From assembly GCA_903907925.1 (NCBI GenBank), contig CAIVQB010000133.1:1-64000 (forward strand): a DNA stretch of 64,000 bases, read 5' to 3'. This stretch comes from an uncultured Verrucomicrobiota bacterium (lineage in GTDB: Bacteria > Verrucomicrobiota > Verrucomicrobiia > Limisphaerales > UBA9464). A program made the translations under genes and the position numbers. Under the pieces are notes generated by a model. The model was given only the letters and a program-made list of their open reading frames with translations. It had not been told where the DNA came from and searched no databases. Position 1 is the stretch's first letter, and each line of letters opens with the position of its first letter. This document shows positions 15,605 through 23,810 of the stretch, one piece after another.

Positions 15605-17395
15605 TCACGCGGCAACCGCCACCGCGGGTTCCGGTTCCACCCATTTTCCGTGGTCCTTGATCAGGTCCACGAGCCGGTCGACCGCTTCATCCTCAGGGAT
15701 GTTGAACTTCACCGCCTTCTTGCCGACGTAGAGGTTGATCTTGTTCGGAGCGCCGCCGACATAACCGAAATCCGCGTCCGCCATTTCGCCCGGGCCGTTC
15801 ACGATGCATCCCATGATAGCGATCTTGACGCCCTTCAGGTGAACGGTTCGCGCCTTGATGCGGGCGGTGACGGTCTGGAGATTGAACAGCGTCCTCCCGC
15901 AGCTCGGGCAGGCGACGTAATCGGTCTTGAACGACCGGCAACCGGCGGCTTGAAGGATGTTGTACGCCAGTCGCAATCCCTGGCCGGCACCCGGTTCGCC
16001 GCGGATCAGGATGGCGTCGCCGACGCCATCGGCCAGCAATGAGCCGAGGTTCACCGCGGCCCGCAGCAGCGCGATCTCCGGTCGCAGCGGCGTTGGATCG
16101 GTTCCGAGGCAGTCCTTGAGCAGAATCGGGTTCTGGCGTCCCAGACGGTGCAGTCCGGCCGCGAGCAGACGGAACGCGGTGATCGGAGCCAACGGAATGC
16201 CATCGCGAACAGTGACCCATTGGGTTTCGCAATGGACCTGTTCCAGCGTCAGGGGCTCGCGTGGATCGAGTTCGAGCACCTGGAGGTCTTCGTAGATGCC
16301 TTCCGGTTTCACGTCGGCCTTGGGCAGGATGCGCGGGGCGACGGTGTCGAAGGCGGCTTGGGTGACGATCACCCGGACGGTTTGCTCGCCACCGGCGCGG
16401 ACATCACCGAGGTCGACTTCGGGTGTTTCGCGCCGCTTGAAGGTGAATGGATCCCAGGGCAGGGGTTGATCGGAAATCGGGGTTCCCGTGTTCGTCAGTC
16501 GGGTGATTTCCGTGAGCAAGTCGTTGCAGACGGCGATTTCGCGGGGGCTGTCCTCGGTCAGACTAACGCGGATGGTGTCGCCGATGCCGTCGCACAACAG
16601 AGATCCAATGCCGATGGCGGACTTGATCCGGCCGTCCTCGCCTTCGCCGGCCTCGGTGACGCCGAGGTGCAGGGGATAGTTCCAATCGGGTCCTTCCTGC
16701 TCCAACCGGGCGGCGAGGAGCCGGTAGCATTCGATCATCACCTTCGGATTCGATGACTTCATCGAGAAGACGAAGTTGTGAAAGTCGTACTTCCGGCAGA
16801 TCCGGGCGAATTCGAGCGCGCTCTCCACCATTCCGAGCGGTGTGTCGCCGTACCGGTTCATGATGCGGTCGCTCAACGAACCGTGATTGGTGCCGATGCG
16901 CAGGGCTCGGTGCAGGCGGCGTGCTTCGAGAACGAGCGGGGTGAAGGCGTCCTCCACCCGGGCCAGTTCCGCGGCATAGCCGTCGTCGTCGTATTCCTTG
17001 ACTGCAAATTTCTTCTTGTCCGCGTAGTTGCCCGGATTGACCCGGACCTTTTCCACCCACTTGACCGCTTCGAGGGCGGCGTCGGGTTTGAAATGGATGT
17101 CGGCGACGATCGGGACGAGGCAGCCCACCGCGCGAAGTTCTCGCACGATGCATTCGAGGTTGGCGGCGTCTTTGACCGTCGGTGCGGTGATGCGGACCAA
17201 CTGGCAGCCGACGGCGACGAGATCGAGCGTCTGCTGGACGCAGGCCGCGGTGTCCATGGTGTCGCAGGTCAACATGGATTGACGGACCACCGGGTGTCGT
17301 CCGCCGATGATGACGCCGCCGTGGGCGGGATCGCCGACGGTGACCTCACGCGTCGGGCGCCGGGTGAAATTCCAGGGAGACGAGCAATACTTCAT
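15605..17395 (-). CDS. ispG: 4-hydroxy-3-methylbut-2-enyl diphosphate synthase, long form
   Basis: IspG (GcpE) reductively opens methylerythritol cyclodiphosphate to HMBPP in the MEP isoprenoid pathway, using a [4Fe-4S] cluster. The N-terminal TIM barrel is evident (VQQTLDLVAVGCQLVRIT, ADIHFKPDAALEAVKWVEKV). The C-terminal cluster domain has Cys496 and Cys499 (CPSCGRTLF), Cys530 (MGCIVNGPGE) and the conserved Glu after it. At 596 residues it is the long form with an extra central domain, as in Chlamydia, PVC bacteria and plants, rather than the roughly 370-residue E. coli type. ATG 17395 (MKYCSSPWNFTRRPTR) matches the usual start; the frame is open further upstream. It follows rseP by 41 bases. 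Confidence 0.95.
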   Translation of the reverse strand: MKYCSSPWNFTRRPTREVTVGDPAHGGVIIGGRHPVVRQSMLTCDTMDTAACVQQTLDLVAVGCQLVRITAPTVKDAANLECIVRELRAVGCLVPIVADIHFKPDAALEAVKWVEKVRVNPGNYADKKKFAVKEYDDDGYAAELARVEDAFTPLVLEARRLHRALRIGTNHGSLSDRIMNRYGDTPLGMVESALEFARICRKYDFHNFVFSMKSSNPKVMIECYRLLAARLEQEGPDWNYPLHLGVTEAGEGEDGRIKSAIGIGSLLCDGIGDTIRVSLTEDSPREIAVCNDLLTEITRLTNTGTPISDQPLPWDPFTFKRRETPEVDLGDVRAGGEQTVRVIVTQAAFDTVAPRILPKADVKPEGIYEDLQVLELDPREPLTLEQVHCETQWVTVRDGIPLAPITAFRLLAAGLHRLGRQNPILLKDCLGTDPTPLRPEIALLRAAVNLGSLLADGVGDAILIRGEPGAGQGLRLAYNILQAAGCRSFKTDYVACPSCGRTLFNLQTVTARIKARTVHLKGVKIAIMGCIVNGPGEMADADFGYVGGAPNKINLYVGKKAVKFNIPEDEAVDRLVDLIKDHGKWVEPEPAVAVAA

Positions 17396-17436
17396 GAGAA
17401 AGGAGGGAACCCGCGATCGCGGTCCCGAAACCGAGA

Positions 17437-18876
17437 CTACGGGGACGACGGTTTCGAGTCCACCGCGGGCGGCGCAAAACGGATGTCTTCGGCCCCGGAA
17501 TGATCCGCGGCGACTCTTGATCCATGAAGGTCGACCAGGTCGAAGGTCGTGACGTAGAGGATGAAACCAATGACGAGCATGGCACCCGCCGTCTGGACCC
17601 AGCGTACCACGGGTTCGCTGAGAGGCCGACGGCGGACCCATTCCGCCAGGCTGAGCACGATGTGACCGCCGTCGAGCATGGGCACGGGGAGAAGATTCAG
17701 CAGTCCCAGGTTCACGTTGAGCAGCACGCTGAACCAGATCGCCTGTCGCCAGGCAAGCTTGTTTTCGAAAACGAGGTAGTAGATCCGCATGATCCCCACC
17801 GGGCCACTCAGGTGTTGGGGTTTGATCTCAGATTTGGGCGAGATCAAGGCGGTCAGGGTGCTGACCATGTTGCCCACCACGCCGGTCACCTGCTCCCAAG
17901 GATTCGGATAGGCCATGGTGAGGACGCCGGTGTCGTCGAAAACAATACCGATGATGGGCTGCCGGTTGGTGGGTCCACTGATCGGAAGCTCAGGGGTGAC
18001 CATGGCTTGGAGATGGTCGGTGCCGCGACGGATATCGAGTCGAACCGGGCGCGCTCCGTGGGCGTGGATATAGTCGCTGAATCCATTCCGGTGATACATG
18101 TACTGACCGTCGGCGGATTCGATGATGTCGCTGGGTCGGAGTCCGGCGCGTTCGGCCGGACTGTTGCGTTCGACCTTACCGACCATCGGGGCTTCGGCAG
18201 GGTAGACCTTGATCTGGCGGAGGTTTTCCCGTTGCCAGCCCTTGACCGGGTCCTTGGTGGGTTCCGGTTCCACCACGGATCGGACACCATCGCGTTCGTA
18301 TTCGATCCGCACCGTGCGTCCCTCGCTGGCGGCGACCTGCCAGACGATCGAATCGCCCATGCCAACAAAACGCTGCACCGGATGATTGTCGATCGAGAGG
18401 ATGCGGTCGCCGGGTTTGAGACCGGCCCGTTCCGCCGGCGAGCCCTTGACCACATAGCCGATGACCGTGGTCACCTCGGCCTCGGAGACCGGGCGGCCGA
18501 TCAGCCAGACGAGGGCGGCAAATCCAAAGGCCAGCGACAGGCTGAAAACGGGGCCGGCGGCGGCGACGATGATCTTGTCGAGCGGGCGGGCGGGAAGGAG
18601 AGGTTGGCCATTTTCAAGCGCACGACCTTCGATCCATTCCATCGGCGCCATCTGCGGCAGCGAAACGAATCCGCCGGCGGGAATCGACCCCAGCGAATAC
18701 ACCACCGAGCCGATTTTCTTCTGCCACAACGGGCGGCCGAACCAGATGCTGAATCGGTCGATGACCAAACCGCGCCAGCGGGCCGCCAGAAAGTGCCCGA
18801 GCTCGTGCACGAGAATGATGAAGTTGAAGAGAACAACAACTTCGAGACAAATGAGGATGACTTTCAATACGGCCAT
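17437..18876 (-). CDS. rseP: RIP metalloprotease RseP (site-2 protease)
   Basis: This 479-residue M50 protease cuts membrane-bound anti-sigma factors and leftover signal peptides inside the membrane. The zinc site HELGH is at residues 24-28 in the first helix, and the third ligand is in MLDGGH near residue 400. Two PDZ-like regions are visible between them, marked by VVKGSPAERAGLKPGDRILS and VERNSPAERAGLRPSDIIES. ATG 18876 puts HELGH at the standard distance from the N-terminus, so it is preferred over upstream in-frame codons. The rseP-ispG order is common in bacteria, usually with dxr and cdsA upstream, which are not seen here. Confidence 0.94.
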   Translation of the reverse strand: MAVLKVILICLEVVVLFNFIILVHELGHFLAARWRGLVIDRFSIWFGRPLWQKKIGSVVYSLGSIPAGGFVSLPQMAPMEWIEGRALENGQPLLPARPLDKIIVAAAGPVFSLSLAFGFAALVWLIGRPVSEAEVTTVIGYVVKGSPAERAGLKPGDRILSIDNHPVQRFVGMGDSIVWQVAASEGRTVRIEYERDGVRSVVEPEPTKDPVKGWQRENLRQIKVYPAEAPMVGKVERNSPAERAGLRPSDIIESADGQYMYHRNGFSDYIHAHGARPVRLDIRRGTDHLQAMVTPELPISGPTNRQPIIGIVFDDTGVLTMAYPNPWEQVTGVVGNMVSTLTALISPKSEIKPQHLSGPVGIMRIYYLVFENKLAWRQAIWFSVLLNVNLGLLNLLPVPMLDGGHIVLSLAEWVRRRPLSEPVVRWVQTAGAMLVIGFILYVTTFDLVDLHGSRVAADHSGAEDIRFAPPAVDSKPSSP

Positions 18877-19109
18877 GCCAGACAGGTTGGCCGGAAGGTA
18901 GAGGGGGAGTGTGGAGATGGCAACTTGGGGGATCGTCCGGTGGGTGACTTTTTGTGGCAAAGGCCCGGCACTGGAATCTGCCGGAAAACCTTCCCAATTC
19001 TTCGGAAACGGTTGCTTTGGACCGCTCTGCGGGCGGAGTCGCGAATCTCTTGAGTGGCCCGCCTCTTGACCTTCTCGTTCATCCGGGTTTCATCTCGGGG
19101 GTCTTCCCC

Positions 19110-20606
19110 ATGCCCAACCTTGCCGCAGCCTTTGCCGTCGCCGCCGAGCGTCATGCCGACCGTCCGGCACTGTTTTGGGGCGACACCCAGTACCGGTATT
19201 CCGATCTGATGCGATCCTCAGCGTGGTTGGCGGGTGAATTGGTCCGCACCTATTCGGTTCAACCGGGGGATCGGGTGGGCATCTGGCTTCGAAACCGGCC
19301 GGAGTTTGTCACCGCCCTCTTCGGAATTCTGGGTGCCGGTGGGGTCGTCGTTCCAATCAACAACTTCCTGAAGGCGGACGAGGTCTCGTATCTCCTCGAA
19401 GACGCCGGGGTGAACGTCCTGATCACCGAAGCCGCCGTTTCGGTGAGTCTGGACGAACTGCGCGCCCGCCGGCCCGCGCTTCGCATGATCTGGGTCGACG
19501 ACTTTCCCGCCGGTCCGCCCGTGGGATCGTTTCCATCCGACCGCCTCGGAGCCCGCCGGGACGATCTCGCGGTGTTGATCTACACCAGTGGCACCACCGG
19601 CCGACCGAAGGGCGCGATGCTCACCCATGGCAACCTGCTGCACAATGTGGAGTCCTGCCGACAGGTCTTGCAGGTGGTGGATTTCGACCGGTTCGTCCTT
19701 CTCCTGCCGATGTTTCACAGCTTCATGCTCACCGTCTGTGTCCTGCTGCCTCTCCTGGTCGGGGGATCGATGGTGCTCATCCGGTCGCTGCATCCTCCCA
19801 AGTTGATGTTGCAGGAAATGCTGCAAAACCAGGGAACGGTCCTGCCGGCCGTGGCGGCCTTGTTTCGGGTCCTGGCCATGCTGCCGCCGGGCGTGGAGTT
19901 GCCGCTTCGACTCGGGCTCAGCGGTGCGGGTCCGCTTCCGCTGGAAATTTTGCGCGCGTTCAATGAGCGCCACCCCAATGTTCCGCTGATCGAAGGCTAT
20001 GGATTGAGCGAGGCCAGCCCGGTGGTATCGGTCAATCCCATCGCCGGACCCTGGGTCGCCGGAACGATCGGCCCGCCGATTCCGGACGTTGAGATGTCGG
20101 TGCAGGACGATCAGGGAGGCCTCCTGAGCGACGACGTCGACGGTGAAATCTGCGTGCGCGGAGGCAACGTGATGCTGGGGTATTGGAACGCCCCCGAAAA
20201 AACGGCGGAAACGCTGGTCAACGGCTGGTTGCGAACCGGTGACATCGGCCACCGCCGTCCCGATGGCTACTACGTCATCACCGATCGGAAGAAGGACATG
20301 CTCAAGCCGAATGGGATCAATGTGTATCCGCGGGAAATTGAAGAGATTCTTTATCAGTTCCCCGGGATTCGTGAAGCCGCGGTGGTGGGCGAGCCCTGCG
20401 ATCGGCGCGGTGAACGTCCGGTGGCCTTCGTGAGTCTGGATGAGGGAATGGCCTTCGACGAAAAGGCGCTGCTGGGGTTCCTCCGCGAACGCCTGGCGGA
20501 TTTCAAACTCCCGCGGCGGGCAATTGTCCTCCCCTCGCTGCCCCGGAACGCGACCGGGAAAATTCTGAAAACGGCATTGCGGGAACGGTTGAATCCATCT
20601 GAATAA
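19110..20606 (+). CDS. AMP-forming acyl-CoA synthetase/ligase
   Basis: This 498-residue adenylate-forming enzyme activates a carboxylic acid with ATP and passes it to CoA. Visible motifs are YTSGTTGRPKGAML (ATP loop), GYGLSEASPV, GEICVRGGNVMLGYW, the hinge region WLRTGDIG, ITDRKKDMLKPNGINVYP, and the catalytic Lys near the end in PRNATGKILKTAL. Length and motifs fit long-chain fatty acid-CoA ligases. ATG 19110 gives the usual short N-terminus (MPNLAAAFAVAAERHADRPAL); longer upstream in-frame starts would add an unrelated leader. It is divergent from rseP. The substrate chain length is unknown. Confidence 0.9.
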   Translation: MPNLAAAFAVAAERHADRPALFWGDTQYRYSDLMRSSAWLAGELVRTYSVQPGDRVGIWLRNRPEFVTALFGILGAGGVVVPINNFLKADEVSYLLEDAGVNVLITEAAVSVSLDELRARRPALRMIWVDDFPAGPPVGSFPSDRLGARRDDLAVLIYTSGTTGRPKGAMLTHGNLLHNVESCRQVLQVVDFDRFVLLLPMFHSFMLTVCVLLPLLVGGSMVLIRSLHPPKLMLQEMLQNQGTVLPAVAALFRVLAMLPPGVELPLRLGLSGAGPLPLEILRAFNERHPNVPLIEGYGLSEASPVVSVNPIAGPWVAGTIGPPIPDVEMSVQDDQGGLLSDDVDGEICVRGGNVMLGYWNAPEKTAETLVNGWLRTGDIGHRRPDGYYVITDRKKDMLKPNGINVYPREIEEILYQFPGIREAAVVGEPCDRRGERPVAFVSLDEGMAFDEKALLGFLRERLADFKLPRRAIVLPSLPRNATGKILKTALRERLNPSE

Positions 20607-20670
20607 GCTCACAAACTTCGTCTCCAAGACAGCGGCCGGGAAATCGCTGCGGCCGGAAAACATTGAGACC

Positions 20671-21036
20671 ATGCCAACAAATCGCCCCAAGAATATCGTC
20701 AGCATTCATCCGTATTTCACGGCTCATCCCGGACAGATGCCGGCCTGCCGGGCACTGCTCCAGGAGTTTGTTCGTCAGACGAGCGACGAGCCCGGATGCC
20801 TGTACTATGAATTCACGATCCGCGAGGACGTGATCTTCTGTCGCGAGGCCTATCGCGGTGCTGACGGAACTCTCGCGCATCTCGCCAATGTCGATGCTCT
20901 GATCACGCGGATGCTCGCGGTTTCATCGCTGTCCCGCCTGGAACTCCATGGGCCCGCCGCGGAATTGGATCGCCTGCGTGGACCGCTGGCGGCGATGAAT
21001 CCGGAATGGTACGTGCTCGAGTGCGGGGTGAAGTGA
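20671..21036 (+). CDS. ABM-fold protein (putative quinol monooxygenase family)
   Basis: The 121-residue protein has the antibiotic-biosynthesis-monooxygenase layout: IVSIHPYFTAHPGQMPACRA, then SDEPGCLYYEFTIRED and VIFCREAYRGADGTLAHLAN. Many of these small ferredoxin-like dimers, such as YgiN, act on quinols or degrade heme; others have no known substrate. The Tyr-Tyr-Glu strand and the His in the last helix are typical, but they do not settle the substrate. It follows the acyl-CoA ligase by 64 bases and may be its operon partner. It converges on thiS across a hairpin-rich spacer. Confidence 0.78.
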   Translation: MPTNRPKNIVSIHPYFTAHPGQMPACRALLQEFVRQTSDEPGCLYYEFTIREDVIFCREAYRGADGTLAHLANVDALITRMLAVSSLSRLELHGPAAELDRLRGPLAAMNPEWYVLECGVK

Positions 21037-21160
21037 TTTGGGGCGAAGGCCGTGGTTGGAGCGGGCCTTCAGCCCTCAAATCAAGAGTCGGATTTTGACG
21101 TGGGGCGATGCCCCACGCTGGTATGTTGCGGGCCTTTGGCCCTGATCGCCCCGCCTTCGT
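21037..21160. terminator. Convergent spacer with three GC hairpins
   Basis: Three compact hairpins lie between convergent genes. They are GGGC/GCCC with loop CTTCA at 21063-21075, GTGGGGC/GCCCCAC with loop GAT at 21100-21116, and GGGCC/GGCCC with loop TTT at 21130-21142. They could stop transcription from both sides, but no T-run follows any of them. Stacked GGGC..GCCC hairpins of this kind are also found as dispersed intergenic elements, so a repeat origin is equally possible. Confidence 0.45.
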
Positions 21161-21409
21161 TCACCCGCCGGCGGTGATGCGTACGATTTCCAACCGGTCC
21201 CCGTGGCGGACCGGTCGCGTTTCGAATTCCGACGGGGCTACGGCGTCGCCGTTGTGCTCGACTACCACCGAGCGCGGTGGCAATCCCAGATCCAACAGCA
21301 GCGATGTCAGCGTCGCCGGCGGCTGAAACGTTACGGCGCGGCCATTGGCGATGACCTGCGCCGTTTCGATCGAATTTTGCGGAGCGGCGTTCTCAGCCGG
21401 CGAGCTCAT
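21161..21409 (-). CDS. thiS: Sulfur carrier protein ThiS
   Basis: The 82-residue protein is a ubiquitin-fold sulfur carrier. It ends in Gly-Gly (VRITAGG), the C-terminus that is adenylated and thiocarboxylated to give sulfur to the thiazole ring of thiamine. Internal signatures are VIANGRAVTF, SLLLDLGLPPRSVVVEHNGD and GDRLEIVRITAGG. A leader of about 18 residues precedes the usual start, so translation may begin later. The 5' end overlaps the methyltransferase gene by 17 bases. No thiG, thiF or thiH is in view, so partners must be elsewhere. A MoaD-like role is less likely given the ThiS-type C-terminus. Confidence 0.87.
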   Translation of the reverse strand: MSSPAENAAPQNSIETAQVIANGRAVTFQPPATLTSLLLDLGLPPRSVVVEHNGDAVAPSEFETRPVRHGDRLEIVRITAGG

Positions 21410-22592
21410 AGGCGAAGCCCTTGAGGTATTCCGTTTCAGGAATCGAAGGAATCACCGGATGATCGGGGGCCTGACCGTAGTGCGCGACCCGTTTGAGCGT
21501 CTTGTGGGCGTCGGCCGCCGCGGAGACGATGACCTCCTCGAACAGGCGAGCGTCGACGTGGTGGGAGCAGCAGAAGGTCGCCAGAATGCCTCCGGGCTTG
21601 AGCAGTTTGAGCGCACGGAGATGGATCTCCTTGTAGCCGCGCAGGGCGTCATCCACCGAGGCGCGATTGCGGGTGAAGGACGGCGGATCCAGGACGATGA
21701 GGCCGTACCGTGGAATCAGGCGTTCGCCGGGACCATGGGTCGTGTTGGCCTTGAGCCAGTCGAAGACGTTGATGGTTTCGAACGCGATCTTTTCCGACAA
21801 TTGATTGATCTCGGCGTTCCGACGCGCGGCAGCGATGGCATCCGCACTTTGATCCAGGGCGAGCACGCGACGGGCACCCGCGCGTGCGGCGTGCAGGGCG
21901 AATCCGCCGAGGAAGGAAAAGCAATCGAGCACCTCGACGCCCTTGGCGAATTCAGCGACCGCGGCGTAGTTGGCCTGCTGATCGAGATAGAGGCCGGTCT
22001 TGTGGCCTTCAACCAAATCAGCATCGAACTGGAGCCCATTCAAACGGACGGCCACCGACGCGGGCGCTTCGCCGGCGAGCACGGAGTTCACGCTCGGCAG
22101 TCCGTCGAACTTTCGGGACGGCATGTCATTGCGCTCGATCACCGCGCGCGGTTCCAGGAGTTCCTGGAGCACGTCGACGATCAGATGCTTCCGCTTGTCC
22201 ATGCCCAATGAACTGGTCTGGAGCACCAGGACGTCTTCGTACTTGTCGACGATCAGGCCGCTGAGGAAATCGCTCTCAGCATTCACCAATCGGAACGAGG
22301 TGGCCTGCGGATACCAACGCTGACGGTGGGCGAGCGCGGCACCGATGCGGGCCTTGAAGAAGGCCTTGTTCAGTTCCACGCGGTCGTGATCCAGCATCCG
22401 AACGATGATCTTGGAACGCGAATTGTAGAGACCGGTGCCGAGGAGGCGTTGGCGGTGGTCCTTGACCTGCACGGCATCGCCATCATTGGCGGCGGCGGTG
22501 AGGCGGAGGACGGAGTTGGTGTAGATCCAGGGGTGGCCGAGCAGGACGCGATCGGCTTCGCCTGGCTTGAGAATGACAGTGGCGAGGGACAT
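21393..22592 (-). CDS. RlmI-like class I SAM-dependent rRNA methyltransferase
   Basis: The 399-residue protein has an N-terminal PUA-type domain (LKPGEADRVLLGHPWIYTNSV), the EEHEA-like middle region and a Rossmann methyltransferase. Signs of the methyltransferase are VLDCFSFLGGFALHAARAGA (SAM site), the catalytic-type motif VLDPPSF and the downstream FCCSHHVD. RlmI methylates C5 of a cytosine in 23S rRNA (C1962 in E. coli); the domain order and motifs support this subfamily. It is co-oriented with and overlaps thiS. The upstream gene on the same strand, the PIN toxin, ends 123 bases away. Confidence 0.9.
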   Translation of the reverse strand: MSLATVILKPGEADRVLLGHPWIYTNSVLRLTAAANDGDAVQVKDHRQRLLGTGLYNSRSKIIVRMLDHDRVELNKAFFKARIGAALAHRQRWYPQATSFRLVNAESDFLSGLIVDKYEDVLVLQTSSLGMDKRKHLIVDVLQELLEPRAVIERNDMPSRKFDGLPSVNSVLAGEAPASVAVRLNGLQFDADLVEGHKTGLYLDQQANYAAVAEFAKGVEVLDCFSFLGGFALHAARAGARRVLALDQSADAIAAARRNAEINQLSEKIAFETINVFDWLKANTTHGPGERLIPRYGLIVLDPPSFTRNRASVDDALRGYKEIHLRALKLLKPGGILATFCCSHHVDARLFEEVIVSAAADAHKTLKRVAHYGQAPDHPVIPSIPETEYLKGFAYELAG

Positions 22593-22715
22593 GGCTTTGG
22601 CTTGTAAACAGTGACCGCCCAGTGAAGGCGGAACCCGATACTACGCCATACCGGGCGACAATCTGGAAGCGATTTGTTGAGGCGGTTCCTTCGAAGCTGC
22701 GAACTCCTTCGAGGC

Positions 22716-23132
22716 CTATCCGCCAACGGGGAGTGCCTTCGGCAGGACAAACGCAGTCGGGATGCCGGTGTCGAGGGTCGCGAGTCGGGCTCCGTGGGTG
22801 GTTGCCAACTGCAGCAGATGAGCGTCCGTTGTGCTCGAGGCCGAGGCGCACCATTTGGGCCATCGAATCGAGGCCTGATCGTCGGGAAGGAATTCGTGGC
22901 GATTCCCAAGGGTCGACAGCATTCCGCCCAGAACCTCTCCGGCCTCAATCACCGTGATCAACCCGTCTGTTCGTTGGACGGAAACTCTCACGAACCCGAG
23001 TTGCGGGATGGCGGAGGTGAGGAGCCGGTCCTTGGATCCAACGGAGGCAATCCACGATACGACGCGGCGGTGGTCGGTGTGGTCCGACCACCCCCAGGCC
23101 ACCAGCACATTCACATCGAGCAGGTACTTCAC
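22716..23132 (-). CDS. PIN-domain toxin (VapC-like ribonuclease)
   Basis: The 138-residue protein has PIN-domain acidic positions: Asp6 in YLLDVNVLVA, an acidic pair region near the middle, TTDAHLLQLA and LATLDTGIP. PIN toxins cut RNA with a metal cluster held by these acidic residues. The start overlaps the stop of the small upstream gene by four bases (23129-23132), the standard antitoxin-toxin arrangement. The sequence HTDHRRVVSWIASV resembles the PIN subfamily often annotated as TA system VapC or as ribonuclease-like. The target RNA is unknown. Confidence 0.86.
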   Translation of the reverse strand: MKYLLDVNVLVAWGWSDHTDHRRVVSWIASVGSKDRLLTSAIPQLGFVRVSVQRTDGLITVIEAGEVLGGMLSTLGNRHEFLPDDQASIRWPKWCASASSTTDAHLLQLATTHGARLATLDTGIPTAFVLPKALPVGG

Positions 23133-23362
23133 GGGAAATCACTCATGAGCAGTTTCACCGTTTCCGTTGTGAGTGGCGGGTGTTCGGCCAGCGGGGCGAA
23201 GACGAGGGCGCCGGTCAACGGGCACCGGATCCGTTCGGGCTTGACCCGGTTGTTGGTGCGTCCACTGGCCCGCCGCCGCAGATATTCCGACAGCGACAAT
23301 TTTTCATGCTGCGCCAGACTGCGGATGCGGCGTGCTTCCGTCGCACTGACTTTGAAGCTCAT
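23129..23362 (-). CDS. Antitoxin of the minus-strand PIN module
   Basis: This 77-residue protein begins MSFKVSATEARRIRSLAQHE and continues KLSLSEYLRRRASG, which fits a short ribbon-helix-helix DNA-binding unit. The C-terminal half (PLTGALVFAPLAEHPPLT) would wrap the toxin. A much longer frame to 23677 exists, but it crosses the operator and has no support. The ATG at 23362 begins 10 bases beyond a perfect 17-base palindrome, as expected for an autoregulating antitoxin. The stop overlaps the toxin start by four bases. Its N-terminal 20 codons have a decayed copy at 24325-24408. Confidence 0.8.
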   Translation of the reverse strand: MSFKVSATEARRIRSLAQHEKLSLSEYLRRRASGRTNNRVKPERIRCPLTGALVFAPLAEHPPLTTETVKLLMSDFP

Positions 23363-23372
23363 GCTTGTCACG

Positions 23373-23389
23373 GGTATTACGGTAATACC
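23373..23389. promoter_or_regulatory. Palindromic operator of the minus-strand toxin-antitoxin module
   Basis: GGTATTAC, a central G, then GTAATACC form a perfect inverted repeat with 8-base arms. It lies 10 bases upstream of the antitoxin ATG, so a protein bound there would block transcription or initiation. Binding by the antitoxin, or its complex with the toxin, is inferred from this position. Confidence 0.7.
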
Positions 23390-23541
23390 ACCGTCCCGAC
23401 GCGTCAAGAAACCTGGCTGGTCCTGATCTCTTCGGACCGCAGAGCAGAGATCGTTTTTCAAACAATTCCAACCGTTGACGAATGGGACGTTGAGTTGATG
23501 GGAAGGTGCGAATTCTTCGCGCTTTCCTTCACTCAATCGAA

Positions 23542-23558
23542 TGCTATCATTGATAGCA
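23542..23558. promoter_or_regulatory. Palindromic operator of the plus-strand toxin-antitoxin module
   Basis: TGCTATCA, a central T, then TGATAGCA form a perfect inverted repeat with 8-base arms, 15 bases upstream of the antitoxin ATG at 23574. TATCAT within it could serve as a -10 element, so occupancy would shut the promoter. It has the same 8-1-8 geometry as the operator at 23373-23389 but a different sequence. Confidence 0.7.
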
Positions 23559-23573
23559 AATGAGGGAACAGCC

Positions 23574-23810
23574 ATGGCGCAATTGATTGTCAGGAGGATC
23601 GAGGAAAAGGTCGTCAAGAAGCTGAAACAGCAGGCGGGCGCGCATGGCGTTTCGATGGAAGAGGAGCACCGGCGCATTCTCCGGCAATCACTTCTGGGGA
23701 AGGCGTCCGTCCGGCTGTCGTTGAAGGACTATCTCCTGCAATTTCCGGATGTCGGGTCGGACCATTTGTTTGAGCGTCAGCGCGACCTCGGCCGGGAGGT
23801 GAACCTGTGA
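23574..23810 (+). CDS. FitA-like antitoxin
   Basis: The 78-residue protein starts MAQLIVRRIEEKVVKKLKQQ and continues GVSMEEEHRRILRQSL, the ribbon-helix-helix signature of FitA/VapB antitoxins. These bind the operator through the N-terminal strand and the toxin through the C-terminal tail (LERQRDLGREVNL-like region). The ATG at 23574 is preferred over an in-frame ATG at 23541, which lies within the operator. The end overlaps the toxin by GTGA at 23807-23810, so translation is coupled. It is divergent from the other toxin-antitoxin module, with 211 bases between start codons. Confidence 0.88.
   Translation: MAQLIVRRIEEKVVKKLKQQAGAHGVSMEEEHRRILRQSLLGKASVRLSLKDYLLQFPDVGSDHLFERQRDLGREVNL

Noticed and set aside
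17524..19053. A 509-codon plus-strand frame across rseP
   Set aside because: It lies antisense to HELGH/PDZ coding sequence, shows only Asp/Gly/His-rich filler and no start signal.
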